64,000 nt of DNA, taken from positions 62,001-126,000 of the forward strand of contig NZ_JAABOQ010000005.1 in assembly GCF_010671565.1 (NCBI RefSeq), in the 5' to 3' direction. Made by a program: the position numbers and the translations under genes. Below are positions 9,038-18,734 of the stretch, piece by piece (the first letter of the stretch is position 1; every line of letters starts with the position of its first letter). The notes under the pieces are model-generated. The model did no database searches. It was given only the letters and a program-made list of their open reading frames with translations, and was not told the origin of the DNA. This stretch comes from Spongiivirga citrea. Its GTDB lineage: Bacteria > Bacteroidota > Bacteroidia > Flavobacteriales > Flavobacteriaceae.

Positions 9038-9119
9038 GCTCGAGTGGCGGAACTGGTAGACGCGCTGGATTCAAAATCCAGTTCTTTCGGGAGTGTGGGT
9101 TCGATTCCCACCTCGAGTA
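9038..9119 (+). tRNA. tRNA-Leu (anticodon CAA)
   Basis: An 82-base cloverleaf with the long variable arm of class II tRNAs. The acceptor stem GCTCGAG pairs with CTCGAGT (the first pair is a G-U wobble) and is followed by discriminator A. The D-arm carries tggcggaactggtaga, the anticodon stem is CTGGA/TCCAG with a seven-base loop TTCAAAA giving anticodon CAA, and the T-arm contains GGTTCGATTCC. The 3' CCA is not encoded. It decodes UUG. It has its own promoter and terminator. Confidence 0.95.
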
Positions 9120-9121
9120 CA

Positions 9122-9148
9122 AAACCTTCCTAGGACATAGGAAGGTTT
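9122..9148 (+). terminator. Terminator after tRNA-Leu
   Basis: Perfect 11-bp stem AAACCTTCCTA / TAGGAAGGTTT around a 5-base loop (GGACA), three bases after the tRNA end and followed by a T-rich run. Confidence 0.75.
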
Positions 9149-9200
9149 CTTGTTTATATACTATATGTAGTGTATTGTTTTAACATTAAAAATATAGCTG

Positions 9201-9599
9201 GTGCTTTTTCAAAAACCCTATCCAAACAACCTAGACCTTGCAGGTGAAAATACCCGCATTAATAACTTCATTATCGATTTCTTTATCTCATTTACTTTAG
9301 GGTTTTCAGCAGCCAAAGCAATCGAATTAATTGATTATAATGAATGGCTTCCCTTTATCGCTTTTATGTTGGTGCGTTTTGTTTATTACTTTGTTCCAGA
9401 AATGAACAACGGAAAAACAATTGGTAAAATGATTACAAAGTCGAGAGTAGTTGATATTAATGGCAATCAACCTAGTGGCCCGAAGTTGATTAAGCGAACG
9501 CTGCTTCGATTTATTAGCTTATTACTTACATTTATAAGTGATGAAAATGTCGCGTTTCACGATCAGTTTTCTAAGACATATGTGGTTAACGATCGCTAA
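9201..9599 (+). CDS. RDD family membrane protein
   Basis: A 132-residue protein starting with GTG at 9201; no ATG lies close to the conserved N-terminus. It shows the RDD pattern: an early Arg (ENTRINNFIIDFFISF), a first membrane segment around residues 22-38, a second near 48-65, and then GKTIGKMITKSRVVDINGNQPSGPKLIKRTLLRF, broken by charged residues, before a last hydrophobic stretch (near 108-117). RDD proteins are inner-membrane proteins often proposed as transporters; this one has no linked partner. It overlaps the convergent dipeptidase gene by 4 bases. Confidence 0.78.
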   Translation: MLFQKPYPNNLDLAGENTRINNFIIDFFISFTLGFSAAKAIELIDYNEWLPFIAFMLVRFVYYFVPEMNNGKTIGKMITKSRVVDINGNQPSGPKLIKRTLLRFISLLLTFISDENVAFHDQFSKTYVVNDR

Positions 9600-11029
9600 A
9601 AATTCTTCTCTAAAAAATTCATTGCATTTTGCGTAAAAACCTTATCAATAATCACAGATGCTTCTAATGCGTTTTCAGCTTTGTTGAATGTTTTTCCCTG
9701 CAGATATAATTGTGCGTGCGGAATTAATTGGTTCTTCAACTCATTAATATCATTCGCAGTCCAATATTCATTAATAGGGTCGACAATACCATCGAAGTCG
9801 GAACCAATTGCTTGAATGCCCCAGCAATGTAAATTGGCGTTATCCAGAACTTCAGCAATATGCTCAATCTGTCTCCAGACTAAATACGCCTTTCGTTGTT
9901 TTCTTTTTGGTTTGCTCCAGAAGCTTTTAGATTTTTTCAAACCTTTTTTGTTAGTTACACGACGCTCGTCCAATTGAATGCCAAATATCCCATTACTATT
10001 GGCAATCATAATTAATTCTTCATCGTAAAAATTAATATCAGTTTGCATAAAGTATTTCGCCCGTTCGGGAAAATTAATGGTAGAATCATCGAAAGAAAGT
10101 AGTCCATTTGCAGCACCATGACTCACTACAATTGGTATATTCTCATTGTTAATCGAATTGATAGCCGATAGTACGGTATAAAATCGTTGTCTTGAAGCAA
10201 TACTCATATGTTTAATGTCAATAAGAATGCGATGCCCGTTTGTTTTATCTAGGAGTTTACGCATCACCTCTTCACCCAGTGCTGTGAAGCCGCTGTTAAG
10301 ACCTTCAGATTGGTCAGTCATGATTTTTGGCATACCGCCTAAGCTTTGAGCATGACCACATAATTCATTGTAAAAATGATGTGCTAGCGTGATAAATAGT
10401 TGCTTATGAGTCAGGGTCTTTAACCAATCAACACGTTTTAATATTTTTTCACGTTTGTTGTTGCCATTACTCGTTTTTATTCCAGTGCCTAGAGCATGCC
10501 CACCTTCTACAGAAAACAGAATATTGAGGGTATTAGCTTGGCTTTGCTGAATTTGATCAAAGCTTGTTATTAATTGATATTTTAACTGAGCCCCTTTATA
10601 AGTAACCCATTGATTGTCTAGTTGCTTGTAATATTCATATTCATCTTGTAAATCAGGAAAATAATCGGTTAGGCGCTGTACATGTTTAATGCGTTTTTGA
10701 GAGACACCCATTGCTAAATTGGTTAATAGCCTGGAGAAAAGTCCACGTCCTATTTTGTTGGCTACAAATGGTTTTTCTAAGGGATATAGGGAGACAATAA
10801 TTGCTCGAGAACCCGATTCGTAAACTGATGTTAAATCAGTTTGAGTAAATTTTGTCAGCGTGAAAATACGGTTGGTCATTCTTTTTAAGCGCGACATTAC
10901 TGTTTGGTGCCAGACAGAATGAGTTTTAGAAATATCGGTCGTATTCTGACCGGGAATGTCTCTCCTAAAACTTTTACCGAAAGGTTTTAGCGCAGGATGA
11001 CAATGCAAATCGATGTAGCCCTTTTGCAT
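9596..11029 (-). CDS. Peptidase M19 family (membrane dipeptidase-like) hydrolase
   Basis: A 477-residue amidohydrolase of the renal-dipeptidase family. Metal-site motifs are in order: DLHCHP near the N-terminus, VEGGHALG (bridging Glu), LAHHFYNELCGH, ILIDIKHMS, PIVVSHGAANG and IGSDFDG. The enzyme would cleave dipeptides, possibly with D-residues. It is longer than typical bacterial M19 (about 320-400 residues) because of an N-terminal stretch and a basic insert rich in Lys/Arg near residue 355. No clear signal peptide is seen, so it is probably cytosolic. Its 3' end overlaps the RDD gene by 4 bases. Confidence 0.8.
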   Translation of the reverse strand: MQKGYIDLHCHPALKPFGKSFRRDIPGQNTTDISKTHSVWHQTVMSRLKRMTNRIFTLTKFTQTDLTSVYESGSRAIIVSLYPLEKPFVANKIGRGLFSRLLTNLAMGVSQKRIKHVQRLTDYFPDLQDEYEYYKQLDNQWVTYKGAQLKYQLITSFDQIQQSQANTLNILFSVEGGHALGTGIKTSNGNNKREKILKRVDWLKTLTHKQLFITLAHHFYNELCGHAQSLGGMPKIMTDQSEGLNSGFTALGEEVMRKLLDKTNGHRILIDIKHMSIASRQRFYTVLSAINSINNENIPIVVSHGAANGLLSFDDSTINFPERAKYFMQTDINFYDEELIMIANSNGIFGIQLDERRVTNKKGLKKSKSFWSKPKRKQRKAYLVWRQIEHIAEVLDNANLHCWGIQAIGSDFDGIVDPINEYWTANDINELKNQLIPHAQLYLQGKTFNKAENALEASVIIDKVFTQNAMNFLEKNF

Positions 11030-11353
11030 GAGTTAACTAGTTTGGTTGGTGGTATAAAGATAATGAACAACAATACCATAATTACACCTATATGTTATGG
11101 GATTATCACCCTTTTTCTATGGGTTGAGTTTCCTTAGTGGGTATATTCGGTTTCTTTGGAAAAAACTAGAGACTTTCAGCGAAGTAGTACTTACGGAGGC
11201 AATTATACCCCAATCGGCTAGTACATGAAAGGTTATCCTTGATTTTATTCTAAATTTTAATTAAAAAATGGAGTTTTCGAGCTATAAAAATGTTCTATTT
11301 TTATTGATTCGATCGGCAATGTTTTATATACATTTTATTGTTCACAGTATGGT
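11030..11353. other. Gene-free stretch of 324 bases
   Basis: I see no convincing reading frame or RNA gene. It holds short inverted repeats of the GGG(N7)CCC kind (11099-11111) and ACCC(N9)GGGT (11108-11124), and a TATATTCG at 11142-11149 that is one base off the TAnnTTTG box. The right part is very AT-rich. It may hold the minus-strand promoter of the M19 gene. Confidence 0.4.
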
Positions 11354-12250
11354 TCAATTAGTAAGTGTTAGTTCAATTGCCAAAACTCCATAATCATCAT
11401 AGTATGGTACTCCTTTATTATCATAGATTTTTTCTTCTTTTCGCCATTTTCCTTTTTTGTAATTCCAAGCATGTGAATTTTCCGAAGTTGATAATATCCC
11501 TACTTTTGGTTCGTAAATGATTATAGATTTAGCTTTTGTTTTTGAGCTATTGGTGGGATATGAAAGCTTATATTGGTTTTCATCAACTATTAACCATTCA
11601 AAGCCTACAAAAAGACCGCTTTTTGGAAAAGTTAAACTTAGGTCAGTTAAATCAATTTCCATATTGTTAATTCCTTTTTTGGCTACTCCAATAACATTTT
11701 TTTCATATATCGGGTCGCAAGGCTCTCCGTTTTGACCAACTGAGTATAAACGAATATTAAATTCGCTATTTGGTAAATGACTGTAAATTGGAAGTATTAT
11801 TTTTTTTAGATATGGGGTGTTTACAAATCTAGAATCGTAATCAAATAAACGTGCTTTTATCTCAGGAGTGCCAGTCGATGCATAAAAAGTTTCAATATTA
11901 GTGTTCTCAAAATTTCCTATTATTCTTTGTTCAGTTTCTTTTTTTTCTAGAATGGGTAATTCTTTTAATCCAACAGCTTTAGGACTTAAAAAAATACTAG
12001 TAGGCAATTCAATCAAGTTAATTCTCAATTCTTTATAACCTAGCCTAGATAGAATTAAGAATCCACTGTTTAGACTATCAATTAGAAACTCACCATTTTT
12101 ATTGCTTGTAGTCCCTATGTTTTCATTCTCACTCCAAATATTTACGTAAGGAATTTTTTCTTTTGTAATGCTGTCAAAAACTACAGATTGAATTTGACCA
12201 AAACAGAAGGAATAACTAAATAAAATATTAAAAGCCAGTATTTTTCTCAT
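11354..12250 (-). CDS. Secreted carboxypeptidase-regulatory-like domain protein of unknown function
   Basis: A 298-residue protein with an N-terminal signal peptide (hydrophobic residues 4-18 ending in CFGQ) followed by a CarboxypepD_reg-like beta-sandwich (about residues 20-95: VVFDSITKEKIPYVNIW ... GEFLIDSL ... LSRLGYKELRINL). The remaining 200 residues are beta-rich with no motif I recognise; similar proteins occur as paralogues in Flavobacteriaceae. Probably periplasmic or surface exposed. It stands alone and its DNA is more AT-rich than the neighbours. Function not assignable. Confidence 0.6.
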   Translation of the reverse strand: MRKILAFNILFSYSFCFGQIQSVVFDSITKEKIPYVNIWSENENIGTTSNKNGEFLIDSLNSGFLILSRLGYKELRINLIELPTSIFLSPKAVGLKELPILEKKETEQRIIGNFENTNIETFYASTGTPEIKARLFDYDSRFVNTPYLKKIILPIYSHLPNSEFNIRLYSVGQNGEPCDPIYEKNVIGVAKKGINNMEIDLTDLSLTFPKSGLFVGFEWLIVDENQYKLSYPTNSSKTKAKSIIIYEPKVGILSTSENSHAWNYKKGKWRKEEKIYDNKGVPYYDDYGVLAIELTLTN

Positions 12251-12406
12251 ATTGCTGCCAATGATTATATATACAAACCTATCGATTTTAATACTACTTT
12301 ACAATCACAAATAAGCAGTATATGTAAGCCTTTTTTGGTACTTGTATATATATTGCGATTGACTGTATATAGATACTTTTTGCAGCGATTCGTGTTAGCT
12401 TACAGT

Positions 12407-15400
12407 TTAATTAAGATTAGGTTCTGGTCTCAGCGTAACATCAAATACAGAAATTGCCTTCAATGCCTTTTCTATTGAATTTATATTTTCAAAAGTCAAT
12501 AGCAAACGAAGCCCATTTCTAGTTTGCTTTTCTTTCATTTTACAAAGGTCAGGATTCTGTTGAACGGTTTGCAACACCTTGCTAAAAATCGGACTTTGAT
12601 AGAAAGCGGACTGTTGGTCGTTGATGAAATAACCGATCAACTTGTCCTGTTTCATAATGATTTTTTCGAGTCCAACATTGGTTGCAATCCATTTTACACG
12701 AACGCTATTTAATAAATCAACCGCGGGTTGTGGTAATTCCCCAAATCGATCGATTAATTCTTTTTCAAATTCAATTAAACCAGCTTCATCTTTTACAGCG
12801 CCTAATTCGTTGTATAGTTTTAGACGTTCTGTGATATTATTGATATAATCATCAGGGAAGAGCAATTCAAAATCGGAATCAATCGTCGTGTCTTTCAAGA
12901 AAACTTTCGGTTTTCCGTCGTCTTTATATAACTCTGCAAACTCATTTTCTTTAAGTTCTTCGATGGCTTCATTCAGGATCTTTTGATAGGTCTCAAATCC
13001 GATTTCATTAATAAACCCACTTTGTTCACCACCTAAAATGTCTCCAGCACCACGAATCTCGAGGTCTTTCATCGCGATATTGAAACCCGAACCTAGCTCC
13101 GTATGCATTTGTAAAGCAGAAATTCGTTTTCTAGCATCATCGGTCATCGCACTATATGGGGGAGTGATAAAATAACAGAATGCCTTTTTATTACTTCGGC
13201 CAACGCGACCTCGCATTTGGTGTAAATCCGATAAGCCGAAATTATTCGCATTATTAATGAAAATGGTATTGGCATTTGGTACATCGAGTCCACTTTCGAC
13301 AATGGTGGTGGATACCAATACATCGAACTCACCATTCATAAAAGCCAGCATTAATTGCTCCAGCTTTTTCCCTTCCATTTGACCGTGACCAACCCCCACT
13401 TTTGCATCGGGAACTAAGCGTTGAATCATACCAGCTACTTCTTTGATATTTTCAATGCGGTTATGAATAAAAAATACCTGACCACCACGTTGAATTTCAT
13501 AACTCACCGCATCACGAATCGTCTCTTCACTAAATCGAATAACCTTACTTTCGATCGGATATCGGTTGGGTGGAGGAGTGGTAATTACCGAAAGATCTCT
13601 CGCCGCCATCAAACTAAATTGTAAAGTTCTTGGGATGGGAGTAGCGGTTAATGTCAATACATCAACATTCTCTTTTAAGGTCTTTAGTTTGTCTTTTACA
13701 GCAACGCCAAATTTCTGTTCTTCGTCAACCACAAGTAGACCTAAATCTTTAAATTTAATTGCCTTATTTACGAGTTGGTGCGTACCAATAACAATGTCTA
13801 TTTTCCCTGATTCTAGACCTTCCAAAACCAAACGTCTTTCTTTCGCTGTTCTAAAACGATTTAGATAATCTACCGTTACTGGCATCTCTTTTAATCGGCT
13901 ACTAAATGTCTTAAAATGTTGGAAAGCGAGGATGGTTGTAGGCACTAAAACGGCTACTTGCTTCCCATTATCGACCGCCTTGAAGGCTGCACGTATGGCA
14001 ACCTCGGTTTTTCCGAAACCAACGTCTCCACAGACAAGTCTGTCCATTGGGCGTTCACTTTCCATATCTCCTTTAATATCGGCGGTTGCAGTGATTTGAT
14101 CTGGTGTATCTTCGTAGATAAAAGATGCCTCCAACTCATGCTGTAAATAGCTGTCCGGATCGTATTGAAAGCCTTTTTGAAGCCTTCTTTTGGCGTATAA
14201 TTTGATTAAATTAAAAGCAATGTGCTTAACACGGGCTTTGGTTTTTTGCTTAAGCGTCTTCCAGGCCTTACTACCTAGTTTATAGATCTTCGGCGGCTTG
14301 CCATCTTTACCATTGTACTTGGTGATTTTATGTAACGAATGGATGCTTAAATACAAGACATCACGTTCGCCATAAATGAGTTTGATGGCTTCTTGTTTTT
14401 TGCCTTCTACATCTATTTTTTGAAGCCCGCCAAACTTGCCAATTCCATGATCGATGTGAGTGACATAATCACCGATTTGTAGATTGGTTAATTCCTTTAA
14501 AGTGATCGCTTGTTTCTTGGCATAGCCATTTTTTAAATGGAATTTATGATAACGTTCAAAGATTTGATGATCGGTATAACAAACAATTTTTTGATCCTGA
14601 TCAATGAAACCTGCGTACAATGAAAAAACGATTGTTTTGTAATGTACATCTTGTTCTACATCATCAAAAATATCATGAAAGCGTTGCGCCTGTTGTTCGC
14701 TTGAACAGAAAATATAATTGGCAAATCCGTCCTGATGATTCTTGTTTAAATCTTCGATTAATAAATCGAATTGTTTATTAAAAGAGGGTTGTGGTTTTGT
14801 ATTGAAAAGCACCTGATTTTCTGATCCAATTCCTTGAGGATTTGCTTTATCAAATTCCACCAGTGTAAAATCATCTAAATGCTCATTTATTAAATTCCCC
14901 GTACAAAAAGATTCTTCGGGTTTGCTATGTTTTATTTCTTTTGAAATGGTCTTAAATGCTTCTTCAGCCTTTTCAAAGTTTTTGTCAATTCTACTTAGAA
15001 GTAGCTCTTTGTTTTTTACAAAGACTCTGGTTTTGGTTGATATATATCGTAAAAAACTCTCACGGTTTTCTTGTAGAAACTTATTCTCTACATTGGGAAT
15101 AATAGAAATCTTTTTAACCTGATCAGTACTTAGCTGTGTTTCGACATCGAAGGTTCTGATGCTATCCACTTCATCACCGAAAAATTCAATTCGGTAGGGC
15201 TCATCATGAGAGAATGAGAAAACATCAACAATTCCACCTCTAACCGAAAACTCTCCGGGTTCGGTCACAAAATCCACTCGGTTGAATTTATATTCAAACA
15301 GCACTTCGTTGACAAAATCAATAGAAAGCTCATTTCCAATATTGATCTTCAAGGTATTTTTCTCCAACTCCTTTTTAGTCACTACCTTTTCAAATAAGGC

Positions 15401-15778
15401 ATCGGGATAAGTAATAATTATCGCTGGTTTTCTCCTAGAGCTAATCCGGTTTAAAACCTCGGCACGAAGAAGAATATTGGCATTATCAGTCTCTTCAATC
15501 TGATATGGCCTACGGTAACTGCCAGGATAAAACAATACGTCTTTGTCTCCGACTAGCTGCTCAATATCATTTAGATGATATGCTGCTTCTTCTTTATCAT
15601 TAAAAACCAACAAAAAGGGTGCGTCAGCTTCTTTAAAAAGATTAGAAATTGCAAATGAAAAAGAAGAGCCTACGAGTCCTTTTACGTAGGTGGTCGATTG
15701 GGAAACGGCAATAGCACTCCCTAGTTTTTGCAGTTGCAAAGACTTTGAGAATGATTGCGCTACTTGAGTTATACTCAC
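12407..15778 (-). CDS. mfd: Transcription-repair coupling factor
   Basis: Mfd pushes RNA polymerase off lesions and recruits UvrA. At 1123 residues it is full length. Domains in order: UvrB-like N-terminal module (including YPGSYRRPYQIEET), RNA-polymerase-interacting CarD-like domain (about 440-510: GDYVTHIDHGIGKFGGLQK), superfamily 2 helicase core with Walker A GDVGFGKTE and DEEQ box, then the TRG motif and C-terminal domain. The start is GTG at 15778; no ATG lies near the conserved N-terminus. It is transcribed away from serS, with an interspersed-repeat-like gap of about 100 bases between. Confidence 0.96.
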   Translation of the reverse strand: MSITQVAQSFSKSLQLQKLGSAIAVSQSTTYVKGLVGSSFSFAISNLFKEADAPFLLVFNDKEEAAYHLNDIEQLVGDKDVLFYPGSYRRPYQIEETDNANILLRAEVLNRISSRRKPAIIITYPDALFEKVVTKKELEKNTLKINIGNELSIDFVNEVLFEYKFNRVDFVTEPGEFSVRGGIVDVFSFSHDEPYRIEFFGDEVDSIRTFDVETQLSTDQVKKISIIPNVENKFLQENRESFLRYISTKTRVFVKNKELLLSRIDKNFEKAEEAFKTISKEIKHSKPEESFCTGNLINEHLDDFTLVEFDKANPQGIGSENQVLFNTKPQPSFNKQFDLLIEDLNKNHQDGFANYIFCSSEQQAQRFHDIFDDVEQDVHYKTIVFSLYAGFIDQDQKIVCYTDHQIFERYHKFHLKNGYAKKQAITLKELTNLQIGDYVTHIDHGIGKFGGLQKIDVEGKKQEAIKLIYGERDVLYLSIHSLHKITKYNGKDGKPPKIYKLGSKAWKTLKQKTKARVKHIAFNLIKLYAKRRLQKGFQYDPDSYLQHELEASFIYEDTPDQITATADIKGDMESERPMDRLVCGDVGFGKTEVAIRAAFKAVDNGKQVAVLVPTTILAFQHFKTFSSRLKEMPVTVDYLNRFRTAKERRLVLEGLESGKIDIVIGTHQLVNKAIKFKDLGLLVVDEEQKFGVAVKDKLKTLKENVDVLTLTATPIPRTLQFSLMAARDLSVITTPPPNRYPIESKVIRFSEETIRDAVSYEIQRGGQVFFIHNRIENIKEVAGMIQRLVPDAKVGVGHGQMEGKKLEQLMLAFMNGEFDVLVSTTIVESGLDVPNANTIFINNANNFGLSDLHQMRGRVGRSNKKAFCYFITPPYSAMTDDARKRISALQMHTELGSGFNIAMKDLEIRGAGDILGGEQSGFINEIGFETYQKILNEAIEELKENEFAELYKDDGKPKVFLKDTTIDSDFELLFPDDYINNITERLKLYNELGAVKDEAGLIEFEKELIDRFGELPQPAVDLLNSVRVKWIATNVGLEKIIMKQDKLIGYFINDQQSAFYQSPIFSKVLQTVQQNPDLCKMKEKQTRNGLRLLLTFENINSIEKALKAISVFDVTLRPEPNLN

Positions 15779-15814
15779 TTAGATTGTCGTATTAATCTTT
15801 AAATAATAAAGACA

Positions 15815-15882
15815 TCTCCCTAATTCCCTCTTCAAAAAGGGACTTTACTTCTCTCCTTTGAAGGAGAAGTTGGGTGAGGATG
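15815..15882. repeat. Candidate interspersed intergenic repeat (copy 1)
   Basis: The mfd-serS gap contains two small hairpins: CCCT..AGGG, and TCTCCTT-TG-AAGGAGA, followed by GTTGGGTGAGGATG. The same style (CTCCCTTT..AAAGGGAG followed by GGTGG) recurs inverted at 17299-17357, and similar strings are familiar from intergenic regions of other flavobacteria. Family membership is an inference from appearance. Confidence 0.35.
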
Positions 15883-15887
15883 TTTTA

Positions 15888-17159
15888 CTAATCTATCATG
15901 TCAAACCCAGTATACGGAACTAGTACTTCAGGAATCTTGATTCCTTCTGGAGTTTGATAATTTTCTAATATTCCAGCTAAAACCCTTGGTAATGCCAATG
16001 AGCTTCCGTTTAATGTATGTGCTAGTTGTTTTTTGCCTTCTTTATCCTTAAAACGCAGTTTCAAACGATTTGCCTGAAAGGTTTCAAAGTTTGATACTGA
16101 GCTTATTTCTAACCAGCGATCCTGTGCGGTTGAAAATACTTCAAAATCGTAAGTCAATGCTGAGGTAAAACCTAGATCACCACCACAAAGTCTTAGTATT
16201 CGATATGGCAATTTCAATTCTTGTAAAATCTCTTTTACGTGGTCAACCATACCATCTAAAGCAGCGTAACTGTTTTTTGGATGCTCGACACGAACGATTT
16301 CAACTTTGTCGAATTGGTGTAGTCTATTTAGTCCGCGAACATGGGCACCGTATGATCCTGCTTCACGACGGAAACACGGTGTGTATGCCGTGCACAAAAT
16401 TGGTAATTCACTTTCGTTGACTAAATTATCTCTAAAAAAGTTGGTTACCGGAACTTCAGCAGTAGGAATCAAATATAAATCATCGATACCTACATGATAC
16501 ATTTGTCCTTCTTTATCCGGCAGTTGTCCAGTTCCAAATCCTGAAGCTTCATTGACCAAATGCGGTACCTGATGTTCGATATATCCAGCTGCTGTATTCT
16601 TATCTAAAAAATAATTGATCAATGCACGTTGTAACCGCGCACCTTTGCCTTTGTAAACAGGAAAACCAGCACCCGTAATTTTAGTGCCTAGTTCAAAGTC
16701 AATAATATCATACTTTTTTGCAAGCTCCCAATGTGGTAGTGCGCCATCAAATAATGTTGGTACCTCTCCTTCACTAAAAACTTCTTCATTGTCATCTTCG
16801 GTAGAACCAGCAGGAACCAAATCGTTTGGTATATTGGGTATTTTATAAAGTAGCTCTTGTAACTGCTCATTAAAGCTGTTTAGATCATCAGCTAGTGATT
16901 TTTCCTCTGCCTTTTGAGCAGAAACACCATTTTTTAGCTCATTTGCTTCCGCTGCATTTCCCGATTTAAATAGCTCTCCAATTTTCTTAGAAGCTACATT
17001 CATTTCTGAACGCAAAAAGTCTAGTGCAGCTTGCGTAGATCTTCTTTTTACATCAATAGAAATAATGGCATTTAAGTCGGCTTGTGCATCGATATTACGC
17101 TTCTTTAAAGCAGTAATTATAGCTTCCTTATTTTCTCTTATAAATGGGACTTGCAACAT
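15888..17159 (-). CDS. serS: Serine--tRNA ligase
   Basis: Seryl-tRNA synthetase, 423 residues from the ATG at 17159 (MLQVPFIRENKEAI). A TTG nine bases further upstream is a possible but less likely start. The N-terminal antiparallel coiled-coil arm that grips tRNA-Ser spans about residues 25-105. Class II motif 2 is seen as PCFRREAGSYGAHVRGLNRLHQF, broken by the flexible loop, and motif 3 as LNGSSLALPRVLAGILENYQ. A TAAATTTG box lies 22 bases upstream of the ATG. Confidence 0.96.
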   Translation of the reverse strand: MLQVPFIRENKEAIITALKKRNIDAQADLNAIISIDVKRRSTQAALDFLRSEMNVASKKIGELFKSGNAAEANELKNGVSAQKAEEKSLADDLNSFNEQLQELLYKIPNIPNDLVPAGSTEDDNEEVFSEGEVPTLFDGALPHWELAKKYDIIDFELGTKITGAGFPVYKGKGARLQRALINYFLDKNTAAGYIEHQVPHLVNEASGFGTGQLPDKEGQMYHVGIDDLYLIPTAEVPVTNFFRDNLVNESELPILCTAYTPCFRREAGSYGAHVRGLNRLHQFDKVEIVRVEHPKNSYAALDGMVDHVKEILQELKLPYRILRLCGGDLGFTSALTYDFEVFSTAQDRWLEISSVSNFETFQANRLKLRFKDKEGKKQLAHTLNGSSLALPRVLAGILENYQTPEGIKIPEVLVPYTGFDMID

Positions 17160-17181
17160 GGTGTTCAATCTAAAAATCCTG

Positions 17182-17189
17182 CAAATTTA
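17182..17189 (-). promoter_or_regulatory. Promoter -7 box for serS
   Basis: TAAATTTG on the minus strand, 22 bases before the serS ATG. No TTG at the standard spacing. Confidence 0.45.
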
Positions 17190-17298
17190 AGGAAAAGGCA
17201 AGCGGCGTTAAACCTATTGTTGTATTTTTTTGAAGGTTGTTTTTTATGTCAAGTTCGAGATGAATGCTAATATTCTTTTTAAACTAAAATTTATCTTA

Positions 17299-17357
17299 GG
17301 TGAGAATCCCTCCGTCTCCGATAAATCGGAACCACCTCCCTTTACTAAAGGGAGGAG
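17299..17357. repeat. Candidate interspersed intergenic repeat (copy 2, inverted relative to copy 1)
   Basis: A perfect CCTCCCTTT (17335-17343) / AAAGGGAGG (17347-17355) hairpin plus a TCCGATAAATCGGA hairpin (17317-17330). Seen on the minus strand it resembles 15815-15882. It lies just beyond the HTTM gene and could also act as its terminator. Confidence 0.35.
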
Positions 17358-17408
17358 TATTGATTATTTAAATCAATAAACTGCAGACTGCGACTGCAAA
17401 CTGCTTAC

Positions 17409-18734
17409 TTATTTTCCTGGATATAAATCAGAAGGTAATAACCATTCTTGATGACCAAAATAGTTCCATTTGGCATTGGCAAGGTTGACTTTGTTGTCAA
17501 CTAAACGCTTTGATTGTCGATTGTTTACACTCACTTTTCCATCGGCATACACCGCAATTTTAATTCCTTTTTCTGCGTATTCCTTTTTCAAACGCTGCGC
17601 GAACTGCCAGATAACATCCGGCTTTGTGGTTACAGTGCGCATTTGTTTTGTGGACACATAGTCACTTAAATTAACGTTATGTACCTTTTTTGTTTCTTCT
17701 TCAACTACTCTAAAGTTGATATATCCTGATTTCGATCGAAGCATCATTCGCCAGCTCATTCGGTGGCCCTCTTCGGTCCACAGAACATCATCTTTTATAA
17801 AATGATGGCGCAGGGGTAATGCAATTTGAATAATGAAGTAAATAAGCCCTAAACTGACCAATATGTTCTTATAATTTTTGATGATTATCTCATTACCTAG
17901 ATATAATTCCTTCTTCTTTAAAAAGATATTTCGAACAGTTTTTGGTTCAAAAAAGAAGAGTGCAAACGCCAATGATAGGTATGGGAAAATGCCTATTTGA
18001 AATACGATAGAATTAAATAAATGAAAGAAAATAGACGCAAAAAAAGCCCATTTTCTCGTGTGTTTTATAAGAAGTAGTGGGATAATGAGCATATCAAAAC
18101 CAATGCCCATATAAGTAATACATATATGTGCCCATTCGTGCTGCAATAGCTCTCCTACAATAGGATAATTAGCTCGACTAAGCATTAATCGTTGTGCCAC
18201 TGTATGATCTAACCAGTCAGGATAAAACTTAGCAACAGATGCAAATGTGTATACGATCCATAGTTGTATAATGACAATCCAACGGCACCAATTAGGCATG
18301 CTTATCGATTTAATTTCTGGGTTCTGCTTCGCATCGATGGAGTGATATCGGTTTGCTGGAAGCACTGCCATGATTGCACAAATAAGAATCAATAAATAAT
18401 AGTGATTGTTATAACTGGTTTTTTGCATTAAATAGGTGGCTGTCCACATTATCGTGAAGCTAATAATCGCCAATCGGTATTTATAGCCAAGCATGACCAT
18501 TAGTCCAAAAACGCCCATAATGGCATAATAAAAATACATGCCATCTCCAGGTAAAGGTTGTAACCATTCAAAACCAATAAACGTAAAAGTGAAATCTGGC
18601 TCGACGAGTGTTCTACGAATCCAGCCAGTAAAAATGGCTCCGACAGACTCTAAAAAAATCAATAAACCGAACATGATCCTGAAAACGATCAGTGCCGAGT
18701 TATCTACTTGTTTAAAAAGCCATTTGTTAAGCAT
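17409..18734 (-). CDS. HTTM domain (vitamin K-dependent gamma-carboxylase-like) membrane protein
   Basis: A 441-residue integral membrane protein. The N-terminal 300 residues have several membrane segments and the HTTM pattern: DNSALIVFRIMFGLLIFLE at the start, SYNNHYYLLILICAI in the middle, WIVYTFASVAKFYPDW and FFHLFNSIVFQIGIFPYLSLA later. The Lys in SVAKFYPDW fits the conserved lysine of the vitamin K-dependent carboxylase family. The C-terminal 130 residues are soluble. Bacterial members are mostly of unknown activity. It overlaps the 3' end of ribF by 8 bases and is probably cotranscribed. Confidence 0.8.
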   Translation of the reverse strand: MLNKWLFKQVDNSALIVFRIMFGLLIFLESVGAIFTGWIRRTLVEPDFTFTFIGFEWLQPLPGDGMYFYYAIMGVFGLMVMLGYKYRLAIISFTIMWTATYLMQKTSYNNHYYLLILICAIMAVLPANRYHSIDAKQNPEIKSISMPNWCRWIVIIQLWIVYTFASVAKFYPDWLDHTVAQRLMLSRANYPIVGELLQHEWAHICITYMGIGFDMLIIPLLLIKHTRKWAFFASIFFHLFNSIVFQIGIFPYLSLAFALFFFEPKTVRNIFLKKKELYLGNEIIIKNYKNILVSLGLIYFIIQIALPLRHHFIKDDVLWTEEGHRMSWRMMLRSKSGYINFRVVEEETKKVHNVNLSDYVSTKQMRTVTTKPDVIWQFAQRLKKEYAEKGIKIAVYADGKVSVNNRQSKRLVDNKVNLANAKWNYFGHQEWLLPSDLYPGK

